Shown here piece after piece: positions 34,778-42,823 of a stretch of DNA of 64,000 bases (its first letter is position 1; every line of letters begins with the position of its first letter). The notes under the pieces were generated by a model. It was not told where the DNA came from and did no database searches. It saw only the letters and a program-made list of their open reading frames with translations. Where the stretch lies: positions 20,327 through 84,326 of the forward strand of contig NZ_FMBW01000080.1 in assembly GCF_900091725.1 (NCBI RefSeq). The letters run 5' to 3'. The translations under genes and the position numbers were made by a program. Source of the DNA: Streptomyces sp. DvalAA-43 (GTDB lineage Bacteria > Actinomycetota > Actinomycetes > Streptomycetales > Streptomycetaceae).

Positions 34778-35662
34778 TCACTGCGGACGGAGCCATAGGC
34801 GGATCGCGGCCACGGTGACCGTCCCGTGGAAGACGTACGCCCGTCTGTCGAAGCGCGTGGCGACGGCTCGGAAGTTCTTGAGCCGGTTGATGGTCCGCTC
34901 GACCTCGTTGCGGCGGCGGTAGATCGTCTTGTCGAAGCCTGTGGGCCGGCCTCCTTGGCTGCCGCGGCGCCGGCGGTTGGCCCGCTGGTCTCTCGGCTCG
35001 GGGATCGTGTGCTTGATCTGGCGTCTACGCAGGTGACGCCGATTACGGCGTGATGAGTACGCCTTATCTCCCCCGACATGGTCGGGCCGAGTGCGCGGTC
35101 GTCCACCAGCCTGCCGGGGCACACGGATCTCTTCCAGGACGGGAATCATCTGCGGTGCGTCCCCCCACTGGCCGGGCGTGATGACAAACCCGAGCGGGCG
35201 ACACCCACCTTCCCCAGCAAGGTGGATCTTGCTCGTGAGCCCGCCTCGCGAGCGTCCCAGGGCCTCATCGGGACGGTGACGCTCCAGGCTCGTGCGCCGA
35301 CCCGGGATTTTCGGGGCACGGGTGGAGGCACCAGCCGCGTGCTGATGAGCGCGGCAGGTCGTGGAATCGACGCTGACCATGCTCCAGTCGATCCGGCCCT
35401 CGGCATCGGCGTCGGCCTGGACGGCCCGCAGGATCCTCTCCCACGTGCCGTCCGCCGACCACCTGCGATGACGATCGTGAACCGTCTTCCAGCTACCGAA
35501 GCAGGGAGGCAGGTCCCGCCAGGGGAGGCCGGTCCGCTGCCGGAACAGAATCCCGTTGATCACACGGCGGTGAGATTGCCAGCGTCCACCCCGCCCGCGA
35601 TTCGTCGGCAAGTGCGGCTCCAGTCGAGCCCACTCTTCATCCGAAAGATCTCCCCGCCCCAT
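34778..35662 (-). CDS. IS5-family DDE transposase
   Basis: A 294-residue transposase of the IS427 type in a single frame. It has the N-terminal DUF4096-like segment (LSDEEWARLEPHLPTNRGRGG, GILFRQRTGLPWRDLPPCFGSW), catalytic Asp in SVDSTTCRAHQH, Asp in GDKAYSS and Glu in RRRNEVERTINRLKNFRAVATRF. Many relatives express this protein by programmed frameshifting between two frames; this one needs none. It starts 53 bp inside the right terminal repeat. Confidence 0.93.
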   Translation of the reverse strand: MGRGDLSDEEWARLEPHLPTNRGRGGRWQSHRRVINGILFRQRTGLPWRDLPPCFGSWKTVHDRHRRWSADGTWERILRAVQADADAEGRIDWSMVSVDSTTCRAHQHAAGASTRAPKIPGRRTSLERHRPDEALGRSRGGLTSKIHLAGEGGCRPLGFVITPGQWGDAPQMIPVLEEIRVPRQAGGRPRTRPDHVGGDKAYSSRRNRRHLRRRQIKHTIPEPRDQRANRRRRGSQGGRPTGFDKTIYRRRNEVERTINRLKNFRAVATRFDRRAYVFHGTVTVAAIRLWLRPQ

Positions 35663-35748
35663 GTCCCACGGAACGAGTGCCCAGCGGGAGTGTCACGCGA
35701 CCCATCGGACAGGGCCTAGCGCATCCGGCTTCGGTGGCGCCGCCGTCT

Positions 35749-36315
35749 TCAGCCCTGAGGTTCCGCCAGGGCCTTGAACGCCGGGCGCAGCAGGGCGGCG
35801 ATGCGGTCGGCCGGGGCGTCACGAAGCACGTCCAGGCGGAGGAACTGGTGGCCGATGGTGACGCCCAGCAGGGCGGTGACGAACAGTGCGGCGCGCAGTT
35901 CGGCGTCCTCGGCTGCGGGCAGGGCAGCGCTGACGCCGTCGATCTGCCGGTCGAGGGTGACACGGACGTGATCGGCTGCTGCCGGGTCGGTGAGCATGGA
36001 GCGCAGCATCACCAGCGTGCCCTCGGGAAGGCCGCCGAGCTTGATGTCGAGCGTGGCCAGCAGCTGATCGACGAGCGCGTCGGTGTCGGTGGCCGTCGGC
36101 AGTTCGGGAAACGCCTGCACGGCCTGGGTGAACAGCTCGCGCTTCGAGCCGAAGTACTGCATGACCAGAGCCGGGTCGACGCCCGCCGCGGTCGCCACCG
36201 CGCGGATGGTGGTGCGATCGAATCCCTTCTCGGAGAACAGTTCCCGGGCGCCGTCGAGAATGCGAGTCTCGGTCGCTCGGCGACGGTCGGCGCGGGACTG
36301 ACGAGGAGTGGACAC
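35749..36315 (-). CDS. TetR-family transcriptional regulator
   Basis: A 188-residue regulator with an N-terminal TetR HTH (TETRILDGARELFSEKGFDRTTIRAVATAAGVDPALVMQYFGSK) and a helical C-terminal domain of the type with PEGTLVMLRSMLTDP. The GTG at 36315 lies 8 bp after a TATAGA -10-like hexamer, so the message may be leaderless. Divergent from an NTF2-like gene whose promoter overlaps a perfect palindrome, the probable binding site. The 30 bp downstream end at the IS5 target duplication. Confidence 0.9.
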   Translation of the reverse strand: MSTPRQSRADRRRATETRILDGARELFSEKGFDRTTIRAVATAAGVDPALVMQYFGSKRELFTQAVQAFPELPTATDTDALVDQLLATLDIKLGGLPEGTLVMLRSMLTDPAAADHVRVTLDRQIDGVSAALPAAEDAELRAALFVTALLGVTIGHQFLRLDVLRDAPADRIAALLRPAFKALAEPQG

Positions 36316-36333
36316 CCCTTCACTCTATAGCCG

Positions 36334-36383
36334 TTGACCGAATTTCCGGCCGACCCTACGGTAAGTGAGTCAACACGTGTTGA
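36334..36383 (+). promoter_or_regulatory. Promoter and overlapping 14-bp palindromic TetR operator
   Basis: TTGACC (36334-36339), 17 bp, TACGGT (36357-36362) is a good housekeeping promoter. Its predicted start, near 36369, abuts TCAACACGTGTTGA (36370-36383), a perfect palindrome. The arrangement predicts repression of the NTF2-like gene by the divergent TetR protein. Confidence 0.7.
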
Positions 36384-36399
36384 GCGAATCGAGGCCCCA

Positions 36400-36840
36400 G
36401 TGCCGTATGTGGATACACCCGCTGTTCGCACCCCTCGCGAGGTGCTGAACCGCTATTACCAGGCCATGCTCGACAAGTCCGCGGACGATCTCGCCGATCT
36501 CTATGCCATGGATGCGGTGCACGAGTTCCCGTTCACCTCTCCCGGCTTCCCTCCGCGTTACGAGGGACGCGAGGCGGTGCGCGAGGGATACCGGGCGGCC
36601 TGGGGCGCGAGCCCCGTCCAGGTGCAGGAGGTCAGGAAGATCTCGGCCTACGAGACCGCCGATCCGCAAGTGATCATCGCCGAGCACGTCGTGGTGGGAA
36701 CGCTGCCGACCAGGAGCACCGGCTTCACCGTCGCCGGTCTTCTGATACTCCACATCCAGAGCGGACTGATCACGCGGGCCCACGACTACATGGACAGCTC
36801 GGGAGTCGCCCGCGCCAGAGAAGGAGAGCCGGGCCGATAG
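36400..36840 (+). CDS. SnoaL/NTF2-like protein
   Basis: A 146-residue cone-shaped NTF2-fold protein: TPREVLNRYYQAMLDKSADDLADLYAMDAVHEFPF, then GREAVREGYRAAW and a beta sheet ending near ITRAHDYMDSSGVAR. These act as isomerases, cyclases or ligand binders; the role here is unknown. The GTG at 36400 with GAGG upstream is chosen because the more upstream in-frame start at 36334 lies inside the -35 box. It is probably controlled by the divergent TetR regulator through the palindrome in its promoter. The 234 bp after its stop contain no gene. Confidence 0.85.
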   Translation: MPYVDTPAVRTPREVLNRYYQAMLDKSADDLADLYAMDAVHEFPFTSPGFPPRYEGREAVREGYRAAWGASPVQVQEVRKISAYETADPQVIIAEHVVVGTLPTRSTGFTVAGLLILHIQSGLITRAHDYMDSSGVARAREGEPGR

Positions 36841-37074
36841 GGGCGGATCAGCTCTCCCGCTACGGCTGATTCCCCGGAGCAGCGTGGCCGGTCGGCCGCC
36901 TCAGGGTCGCGAGAGCCGGGCATATCGGCGTCGACACGGCCATGCCGCCTGAGCGGCGGCGGAGAACCCGAACAGGACCTGTGGTCCGTCACCGACGGTC
37001 GTCGGAGCGGGTTGCTGCCCGCGGTGTCGCTGTTGACCTGTGGGCATACAGGTGGTCGTTCGGGACTACCGGGG

Positions 37075-37728
37075 TCACATCTGTGCGGTGAGGAAGCGGC
37101 CGCCCGGTTCACCGCGGAGGTGGCCCGGAGGGAGCCGTCTGCCATAGGCGAGCAGGAGGAGATCCTGTGCGGCGCCGGACAGGGGCGTTCCGGTGCCGAA
37201 GGACCAGTCGAGGTCGTCGGCGCGGAGTTCGATGCCGCCCAGGTCGGCTCGGAAGAACCTGAGGGTCCTGGCGTCGACGCCCTCCAGGAGGATGCGCACG
37301 CGGTCCTCGGGAACCCGGCGGTCGAGGCCCAGCGCGACCGTGATGTCCAGGCCGTGGATCACGTCGTGCCCCAAGGCCGCCTCGATCCCTCCGACCGGCG
37401 GCTTCCAGGGGTGATCCGCGTTGTCGCGGAGCAGAGCGGCGAGCTCACGCGTCGTATGGGCAGCCGCGTCCTTGTGGGCGCAGCGATCGGTCATCCGGTG
37501 GAGATTGCCTCGCGATCCGATCAGTTCCCATGCCGTCCTGGGAAGCGAGTAGCGAAACCCCATCGTCATGTGGGCCGCGACTTCCCGTACCCGCCATCCC
37601 TCGCACAGGGTCGGTGCGTCCCATTCCTCGGCCGACAGGCCGTCCAGCATGGCTGCCAGTTCGCGGCGTTCGGCCGCGATCGCGGCTCTGATCTCCGCCG
37701 TCGGTCTGCGGTGCTTCGTGTTCCCCAT
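37075..37728 (-). CDS. Maleylpyruvate isomerase-family (DinB-fold) mycothiol-dependent protein
   Basis: A 217-residue protein with the MDMPI/DinB four-helix core: RRELAAMLDGLSAEEWDAPTLCEGWRVREVAAHMTMG, where the His after the Glu-Val-Ala-Ala turn is a metal ligand, and a later HDVIHGLDITVALG with further ligand-type His/Asp. Such proteins often use mycothiol, the actinobacterial thiol. The ATG at 37728 begins just before the helical core; an upstream in-frame start at 37782 would overlap the intergenic control region. Divergent from a LysR gene. Confidence 0.82.
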   Translation of the reverse strand: MGNTKHRRPTAEIRAAIAAERRELAAMLDGLSAEEWDAPTLCEGWRVREVAAHMTMGFRYSLPRTAWELIGSRGNLHRMTDRCAHKDAAAHTTRELAALLRDNADHPWKPPVGGIEAALGHDVIHGLDITVALGLDRRVPEDRVRILLEGVDARTLRFFRADLGGIELRADDLDWSFGTGTPLSGAAQDLLLLAYGRRLPPGHLRGEPGGRFLTAQM

Positions 37729-37799
37729 GCCTTCAAGGCTCTCGGCAGGCCCACCATAAGTCCAATAGTTTGGATGTCTCACAACTAGAATGATGGGTT

Positions 37800-38723
37800 A
37801 TGGATATTCGGCAGCTGCGGTACCTCGTCACGGTCGCGGAGGAAGCCAACTTCACCCGCGCCGCCGCCCGGCTGCACCTGGCACAGCCAGGAGTCAGCGC
37901 CCAGGTCCGGCAGCTGGAGAAGGAGCTCGGGCATCAGCTGCTCGACCGCTCCGGCCGGTCGGTGACCCTGACGGAGGTGGGCGAGGCCGTACTGCCGTAC
38001 GCGCGGGCCGCGATCAGCGCCGTCGAGGCGGTCCGCCAGACGGCCGACGAGTTCGCCGGGCTGCTCCGCGGCCAGGTCACCCTCGGCCTCGTCGCGGGGG
38101 CGGCCGCAGCAGCCCATGAGTTCGACCTGGCCGCCGTGCTGGCCCGTTTCCACGTGGACCACCCCCAGGTGGAGATCGCCCTGACCGAGAAGACCTCGGA
38201 GTGGATGCTCACCGCGCTGCGCCAGGGGGAACTCGACATGGCCATGATCGGGCTCGCGAACGCGGAGCCCCCACCGGGCGTTTCGCTCCAGGTCCTGGTC
38301 GACGAACCCCTGGTCGCAGCCGTCGCCCCGGACGATCCGGCCCTCACGTCCCCGGACCGCACGAGCATTCCATTGGCCGAGCTGCGCGATCGCCCGCTGA
38401 TCAGCCTGCCACGCGGCACAGGCATCCGCGGGGTACTCGACCGCGCGTGCGCGCAGGCCGGGTTCCAGCCCCGCATCGCCTTCCAGGCGGCGGCTCCGCT
38501 GTTCCTTGCCCAACTCGCCGCCCGCGGCCTCGGCGTGGCAGTGGTTCCGGCCCTGCCCGCCGACACGGTGTCGGCCTTCGGGCTACAGATGCTGGAGATC
38601 ACCGAGCCGCGGCTACGCGGCCGGGTCGCTCTGGCCTGGCGGACGGACGGCCCCACGAGCCCCGCGGCCACCGTCGTCCTGGAGCTGCTGCGTACGACCC
38701 TCACCGTGCCGGGGACCGGCTGA
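37800..38723 (+). CDS. LysR-family transcriptional regulator
   Basis: A 307-residue LysR regulator: MDIRQLRYLVTVAEEANFTRAAARLHLAQPGVSAQVRQLEKELG is the winged HTH, followed by the effector-binding domain (QVTLGLVAGAAA, LISLPRGTGIRGVLD). It is divergent from the maleylpyruvate isomerase-family gene across 71 bp that include TCCAATAGTTTGGA, a dyad with 5-bp arms, so it may regulate that gene. The 105 bp after the stop hold no gene. Confidence 0.92.
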   Translation: MDIRQLRYLVTVAEEANFTRAAARLHLAQPGVSAQVRQLEKELGHQLLDRSGRSVTLTEVGEAVLPYARAAISAVEAVRQTADEFAGLLRGQVTLGLVAGAAAAAHEFDLAAVLARFHVDHPQVEIALTEKTSEWMLTALRQGELDMAMIGLANAEPPPGVSLQVLVDEPLVAAVAPDDPALTSPDRTSIPLAELRDRPLISLPRGTGIRGVLDRACAQAGFQPRIAFQAAAPLFLAQLAARGLGVAVVPALPADTVSAFGLQMLEITEPRLRGRVALAWRTDGPTSPAATVVLELLRTTLTVPGTG

Positions 38724-38828
38724 CCGGTCGAAGTCGGTCAGCGGCAACGACGGCGACACGCCCGCCTCAAGGCCGACCGGGCCGGCGACCGCCCGGCCCC
38801 ATGTGCCCAGCGCCCCGGAAGGGATCCG

Positions 38829-39833
38829 TTACCGTGCGCCGCGTATCCCGAGAATGTATGCGGCGGTGAGCGCGACGGCACGGTCCTCGTCCTGTGACAG
38901 CTGCGCGAGGGCATGTGACGTCGTGGCTCCCGGGATGTCCGCGAGCGCCTGTGTCAGCCGGCGGCGGGCGGACGATTCGCCGGTGCTGCGGGCGAGACGG
39001 TCGACGAGTCCGTTGGCGATCCGGTCCGCCGACGCGGGATCGTTCGCCAGCGCGCTCAGCACATCGGCCGCATCGACGTCGAGCGTCTCCTCGGCGATCA
39101 TGTCGATGAGCGTCGGGATCGCTTCGGCCACGCCTCGCGCCCCGAGCTCCAGAGCCGCGTACCTGCGGACCACGCTGTCGGGGCTCGCGAGGGCTCCCCT
39201 CAGCAGTGCGGTCGCCTCACTGCCCGGAATCTCCACGAGGGACCGGACGGCACGTTTCCGGACCTCGGCCGTGAGTGAGCCGAGGCCCTCCGCGAGCAGG
39301 GACGGTGCGCCGTCGCCCCCTTGCGCCAGAGCCCATCGAAGGGCTCCGGCGACACTCGGGTCCGTCTCGTTCAGCACTGCATCGACCAGGACTTCCACTG
39401 CTCCCGGAACCTTTTCGACCGAGGACAGGGCCGCACGTTGGCGCGTTCCGGCGTTCTTCGACCCCAACGCCTGGAGGAGTGCCACGATCTGGAGGACGTC
39501 CTCCCAGCGGGCGGGTTCCGCCGCACCGATCCGACGGAGGCGTGCGAGCAACTCCGTCTCGCTCGCGATGCGCTCTCTCGTCCGGCGGATGAGATCGTCG
39601 ACGAGGCCCGAGGGCGTGAAACCGGGATCATCGAGCGCACGCCCGACTTCACGCAGCGACAGCCCCAACGACCGCAGACTCTCGATATGGAAGATCCGCC
39701 GGATGTCCTCGTCGGAATATTCCCGATAGCCGCCGTCGGTACGACCCGTCGGCCGTACCAGGCCAAGCGATTCGTAATGCCTGAGCATGCGGGCGCTGAC
39801 CCCGGACAGTCGTGCCACGTCACCGATCAACAC
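38829..39833 (-). CDS. MerR-family regulator fused to HEAT repeats
   Basis: A 334-residue protein. Residues 1-105 are a MerR DNA-binding domain and linker helix (MLIGDVARLSGVSARMLRHYESLGLVRPTGRTDGGYREYSDEDIRRI). Residues 110-330 are HEAT-type alpha-helical repeats (for example DAVLNETDPSVAGALRWALAQ, ALASPDSVVRRYAALELGARG) in place of the usual ligand pocket, suggesting a protein or DNA-damage-like ligand surface. It starts 6 bp after a separate HEAT-repeat gene and is surely co-transcribed with it from a promoter with a 19-bp spacer, the signature of MerR control. Confidence 0.9.
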   Translation of the reverse strand: MLIGDVARLSGVSARMLRHYESLGLVRPTGRTDGGYREYSDEDIRRIFHIESLRSLGLSLREVGRALDDPGFTPSGLVDDLIRRTRERIASETELLARLRRIGAAEPARWEDVLQIVALLQALGSKNAGTRQRAALSSVEKVPGAVEVLVDAVLNETDPSVAGALRWALAQGGDGAPSLLAEGLGSLTAEVRKRAVRSLVEIPGSEATALLRGALASPDSVVRRYAALELGARGVAEAIPTLIDMIAEETLDVDAADVLSALANDPASADRIANGLVDRLARSTGESSARRRLTQALADIPGATTSHALAQLSQDEDRAVALTAAYILGIRGAR

Positions 39834-39839
39834 TGCCTG

Positions 39840-40520
39840 TCACTCCTCCTGGCCGGTCGTGCCGAGGGCCACGATGCGCTTCGCCTCCTCGATCGCCCAA
39901 TCGAATCCGGCATCCGGGTTGCGCAACAGCCGTTCCGTGGCGATCACGTGCTGACGCACACCTGGGTCATGATCCGTCATCGCGGCCCGCAGGGTCGGCA
40001 TGGCCACCTCACCGAGTGCGACCAGCGCCCGGCTGAGGCTCAGCCGTGTCTCCCGCCCGCCGCGCCCGAGCTGTGTCGCCAGCGCTCGGGCCAGCTCGGG
40101 TTCCTCGCCTTCGGGCACGAGTACGACCGCCGCTCGCCAGGCGCTCCGCGCCACCTCGTCGTCGGCGTCGGTCAGAAGCTCCCGTGTGATCGCCGGCCAC
40201 GCCTGTCTCTCCCCGATCTTGGACAGCGTGTGCAACGCCTGGCTCCGTGCCTGCGCACGTTCCGAGCGGAGTTCGTCGACGAGGTACGGGACCGCCGTCG
40301 ACGACGGGTGGCGGGTGAGTGCCCAGGTGAGCATTTCGCGCACATGGAACTCGGGCTCGATCGCGCATCGTTCGATGAGCCTGTCGATGAACCGCGTGTC
40401 CGGGGTCGTGCCGGCCGCCAGCGCCGCCTGCAGCCGGACCGACGAGCTGCCGTGCTCCAGCCCCTGGAGGACTCGCATCGTGCTCGTGTTCTCTTTCGGC
40501 TTCTCTTTCGGCATGGTCAT
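39840..40520 (-). CDS. HEAT-repeat protein, partner of the MerR-HEAT regulator
   Basis: A 226-residue protein built of HEAT-like helical repeats (LQGLEHGSSSVRLQAALAAG, EPEFHVREMLTWALTRHP, ELRSERAQARSQALHTLSKIG, TDADDEVARSAWRAAVVL, TDHDPGVRQHVIATERLL). GGAGG eight bases upstream selects the ATG at 40520. It is the first gene of the operon with the MerR-HEAT regulator. DNA glycosylases of the AlkD type are also HEAT proteins, but I see no specific catalytic residues, so only a structural call is made. Confidence 0.82.
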   Translation of the reverse strand: MTMPKEKPKENTSTMRVLQGLEHGSSSVRLQAALAAGTTPDTRFIDRLIERCAIEPEFHVREMLTWALTRHPSSTAVPYLVDELRSERAQARSQALHTLSKIGERQAWPAITRELLTDADDEVARSAWRAAVVLVPEGEEPELARALATQLGRGGRETRLSLSRALVALGEVAMPTLRAAMTDHDPGVRQHVIATERLLRNPDAGFDWAIEEAKRIVALGTTGQEE

Positions 40521-40541
40521 CGGGACCACCTCCTCGACCAC

Positions 40542-40572
40542 AGTGAAGACGTTGTCACCGTGTCAAGGTCAA
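40542..40572 (-). promoter_or_regulatory. MerR-type promoter with 19-bp spacer
   Basis: On the minus strand: TTGACC (-35, 40572-40567), 19 bp, TTCACT (-10, 40547-40542). The spacer holds a near-palindrome TTGACAC-G-GTGACAA. Long spacers with a central dyad are diagnostic for MerR activators, which realign the two boxes. The transcript would begin just before the GGAGG of the HEAT gene. Confidence 0.7.
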
Positions 40573-40647
40573 GCGGAGCCCGGCCGGGAGCCGGGCGGCA
40601 TCCCGGCTCCCCTCCAACCGGGCAGGCCGAGCCGTCCGGAGGTCCGG

Positions 40648-41196
40648 CTACAGGTCGGTGTCCGCCGGACGGGCCCTCGCCCACTGCTCCTCGAACTCGC
40701 CCCGGTCGATCTCCTGGTCCGCCAGCTCGGGGTCGAAGAGGTCCGCGACCGGCGGGTCGAACAGCCAGTCCTCGGGGCGGCCGCGCACGGCGGATCCGTC
40801 CTCGGCCGGCTCCACCTGGCGGATCCGGCGCCCGTCGGGCCCCACTTCCAGCAGCTGGACGGCCGGTCCGTCGTCGTCCTCGTCCGAAGTGCGCCGCAGA
40901 TACACGATGTCCCTGTCCGCGAGCGCACCGAATCCGCTGCGTCCGCGTTGCGCGTCCCGCTGGGCACGCAGGCCGTCCAGTCCGGGAGGCATCCGCGGAT
41001 CGTCGATGTCGACCACCGCCAGCTCCTCGCCCTCGAACCGGGCCACCGACTCCGGGTCGTTGACCACCTCGACCCAGGCGAACGTCTCAAGGACCTCCCG
41101 CGCGGTCCGCGCACGGATCCACCACCACAGCCCGCCCATGCCGTAGTCGTGCAGTGTGAGAAACGAGCGCTTGTCCGCACTGCCCATGCCAGTCAT
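40648..41196 (-). CDS. Hypothetical protein
   Basis: A 182-residue acidic soluble protein: FLTLHDYGMGGLWWWIRARTAREVLETFAWVEVVNDPESV, then a conserved-looking VVDIDDPRMPPGLDGLRAQRD and an Asp/Glu-rich C-terminus. I do not recognise a characterised family. The ATG at 41196 is chosen; ATG 41187 is equally possible and neither has a strong ribosome site. The 198 bp upstream, to the stop of the next gene, contain no convincing gene. Confidence 0.7.
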   Translation of the reverse strand: MTGMGSADKRSFLTLHDYGMGGLWWWIRARTAREVLETFAWVEVVNDPESVARFEGEELAVVDIDDPRMPPGLDGLRAQRDAQRGRSGFGALADRDIVYLRRTSDEDDDGPAVQLLEVGPDGRRIRQVEPAEDGSAVRGRPEDWLFDPPVADLFDPELADQEIDRGEFEEQWARARPADTDL

Positions 41197-41394
41197 ACGG
41201 GCCGAGCCTAGTGGGGTCGGGACGCAGGACTGCCGCCGGACGTTCCCGGGACGCTCGGCGGCGTGGTGGTGCGTCCACTGCTTGTACTTGTACGCGGCCA
41301 GGTCCTTGCACGCGGCCGGTTCCCCGAGGTGGGCGGCGGGTACCACCGGCTGCAGCCGGTGCCGGGGATCTCGCTGCCCGCCCCGCCGGAACGG

Positions 41395-42093
41395 TCACGC
41401 CAGGTAGAGCGGGAACTTCGCGGCAGGCCCTCCCAGTTCGGCCTGCTCGGCGTCGGTCGGGGCACGCCGTCCCGTGCCGACCAGCAGCGCGTCCTTGTCG
41501 GAGAAGGACGAGGGGAAGGCTGCTCCGGCGATCCTCTCCAGCATGTCGCGGGACCCGGCGAGTGCCTCCGCGGGCGGCCCGGCGGCGTCCGGACGGTACG
41601 CGACCAGGTCGAGATGGTGCAGCGTCCACTCCAGCACGTACGCGCGAAGGTAGTCGCCCGCGGTGAGGACCTCGTCCCGGGTGCCGACCCGGAGGCCGGG
41701 GTCGGCGAGTGCGGCGGCACGGCCGGCGGCGGAGCCGACGTCGTCGAAGTGGAACGTGAGCAGCCGGGGTTCCTCGTACGCGGCGGCCAGCCGGACGGTC
41801 AGCGCGTCCAGCGGATCGCCGCCGGTCGGCGGCGCCCCGGCGACGTCCCAGTAGGTCACCGCGTCGCGGGTCGGTTCCGCTCGGGTGGGGGTCGCGAGGG
41901 TGATCAGGACGTCCTGGGCGTCGATGACCAGGTGGCACACCAGGTCCCTCACGAGCCAGCCGGCGCAGCCGGACGGTTTCGCGAAGTCCTCGTCGGGAAG
42001 CGCGGCGACCGCCGTACGCAACGCCGTCCAGGAGTGTGAGAAGAGATCCACATCGGCGAAGTAGTGCGGTGCCGCAGGGCCGGACAAGCACAT
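41395..42093 (-). CDS. Maleylpyruvate isomerase-family (DinB-fold) protein
   Basis: A 232-residue protein of the MDMPI type: FSHSWTALRTAVAALPDEDFAKPSGCAGWLVRDLVCHLVIDAQDVL carries the first metal-ligand His, and YLRAYVLEWTLHHLDLV the HHxD-like second site. These proteins are metal- and often mycothiol-dependent transferases or isomerases. The start is uncertain: ATG 42093 is used, with a GTG at 42051 as alternative closer to the conserved core. Divergent from another DinB-fold gene across about 60 bp. Confidence 0.8.
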   Translation of the reverse strand: MCLSGPAAPHYFADVDLFSHSWTALRTAVAALPDEDFAKPSGCAGWLVRDLVCHLVIDAQDVLITLATPTRAEPTRDAVTYWDVAGAPPTGGDPLDALTVRLAAAYEEPRLLTFHFDDVGSAAGRAAALADPGLRVGTRDEVLTAGDYLRAYVLEWTLHHLDLVAYRPDAAGPPAEALAGSRDMLERIAGAAFPSSFSDKDALLVGTGRRAPTDAEQAELGGPAAKFPLYLA

Positions 42094-42154
42094 CGGCACG
42101 ATCGGCCCCAGGCCTCCGGGCCCGCACGCCCCCAAGATCGGCAGACTGACCCCC

Positions 42155-42748
42155 ATGACCGAATCGGATCGCAAGGCCGACCTGCACCTCTATCTCCAGT
42201 CCGCCCGCGACGCGCTGCTGTGGAAGCTCGAAGGCCTCTCGGAGTACGACGTACGCCGCCCCCTGACACCGACCGGCACCAACCTCCTGGGCCTGGTCAA
42301 GCACGTGGCCGGTGTGGAGCTGGGCTACCTCGGCGACACCTTCGGACGGCCGTCGGGCGAGCCGCTGCCCTGGGTCCAGGACGGCGCCGAACCCAACGCC
42401 GACATGTGGGTCACCGCCGACGAGTCGCGCGAGCAGATGGTGGAGCTGTACCACCGGGCCTGGGCACACGCGGACGCCACGATCGACTCGCTGGCGCTGG
42501 ACACGATCGGCAGGGTGCCATGGTGGCCGGACCACAGGTGCGAGGTGACACTGCATCATGCCGTGGTGCGCGTGATAGCCGATACGCACCGGCATGCCGG
42601 GCACGCCGATATCGTCCGGGAGCTGGTCGACGGTGCCGTCGGGATGAACAAGGGCAACGAGAACATGGGGCCGGGCGACTCCACGTGGTGGGAGAACCAC
42701 CGCAGCAGGCTGGAGCACTCCGCCCGGCAGGCCGACCGGGGCGCCTGA
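42155..42748 (+). CDS. DinB-like (DUF664) protein
   Basis: A 197-residue four-helix DinB-fold protein: LHLYLQSARDALLWKLEGLSEYDVRRPLTPTGTNLLGLVKHVAGVELGYLGDTFGR, with metal-ligand-type His residues also in TLHHAVVRVIADTHRHAGHADIVRELVDG. Function beyond possible thiol-dependent chemistry is unknown. Its neighbour in divergent orientation is also DinB-fold. It ends before a strong hairpin shared with the convergent VOC gene. Confidence 0.85.
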   Translation: MTESDRKADLHLYLQSARDALLWKLEGLSEYDVRRPLTPTGTNLLGLVKHVAGVELGYLGDTFGRPSGEPLPWVQDGAEPNADMWVTADESREQMVELYHRAWAHADATIDSLALDTIGRVPWWPDHRCEVTLHHAVVRVIADTHRHAGHADIVRELVDGAVGMNKGNENMGPGDSTWWENHRSRLEHSARQADRGA

Positions 42749-42773
42749 CCCCGGACCGCCACCGCCTCACTAC

Positions 42774-42823
42774 CCTGCTCTGACGGTGTGTCCGTCGTCC
42801 GGCGGACGCACCGTCAGAGCAGG
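42774..42823. terminator. Long hairpin between convergent genes
   Basis: CCTGCTCTGACGGTG (42774-42788) and CACCGTCAGAGCAGG (42809-42823) are exact complements, and the inner bases extend the stem with one wobble pair. It spans the VOC stop codon, so it forms part of that gene's last codons. Bidirectional terminator. Confidence 0.8.

Larger units (their letters stand above)
34051..35715 (-). mobile_element. IS5-family (IS427-type) element with extra gene, CTAG target duplication
   Basis: Terminal inverted repeats begin GCGCTGTCCGATGGGTCGTG at 34051 and, read inward from 35715, GCCCTGTCCGATGGGTCGCG; 21 of 23 positions match. CTAG stands immediately outside both ends (34047-34050 and 35716-35719), the duplication typical of IS427-group elements. 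At 1,665 bp it is about twice the usual length because some 700 bp with a second gene lie between the left repeat and the transposase stop. The transposase frame is intact, so the element may be mobile. Confidence 0.85.

Noticed and set aside
41197..41394. N-terminal extension of the hypothetical gene at 40648-41196 into this gap
   Set aside because: The in-frame upstream start at 41346 would add 50 residues of unlikely composition and has no ribosome site.
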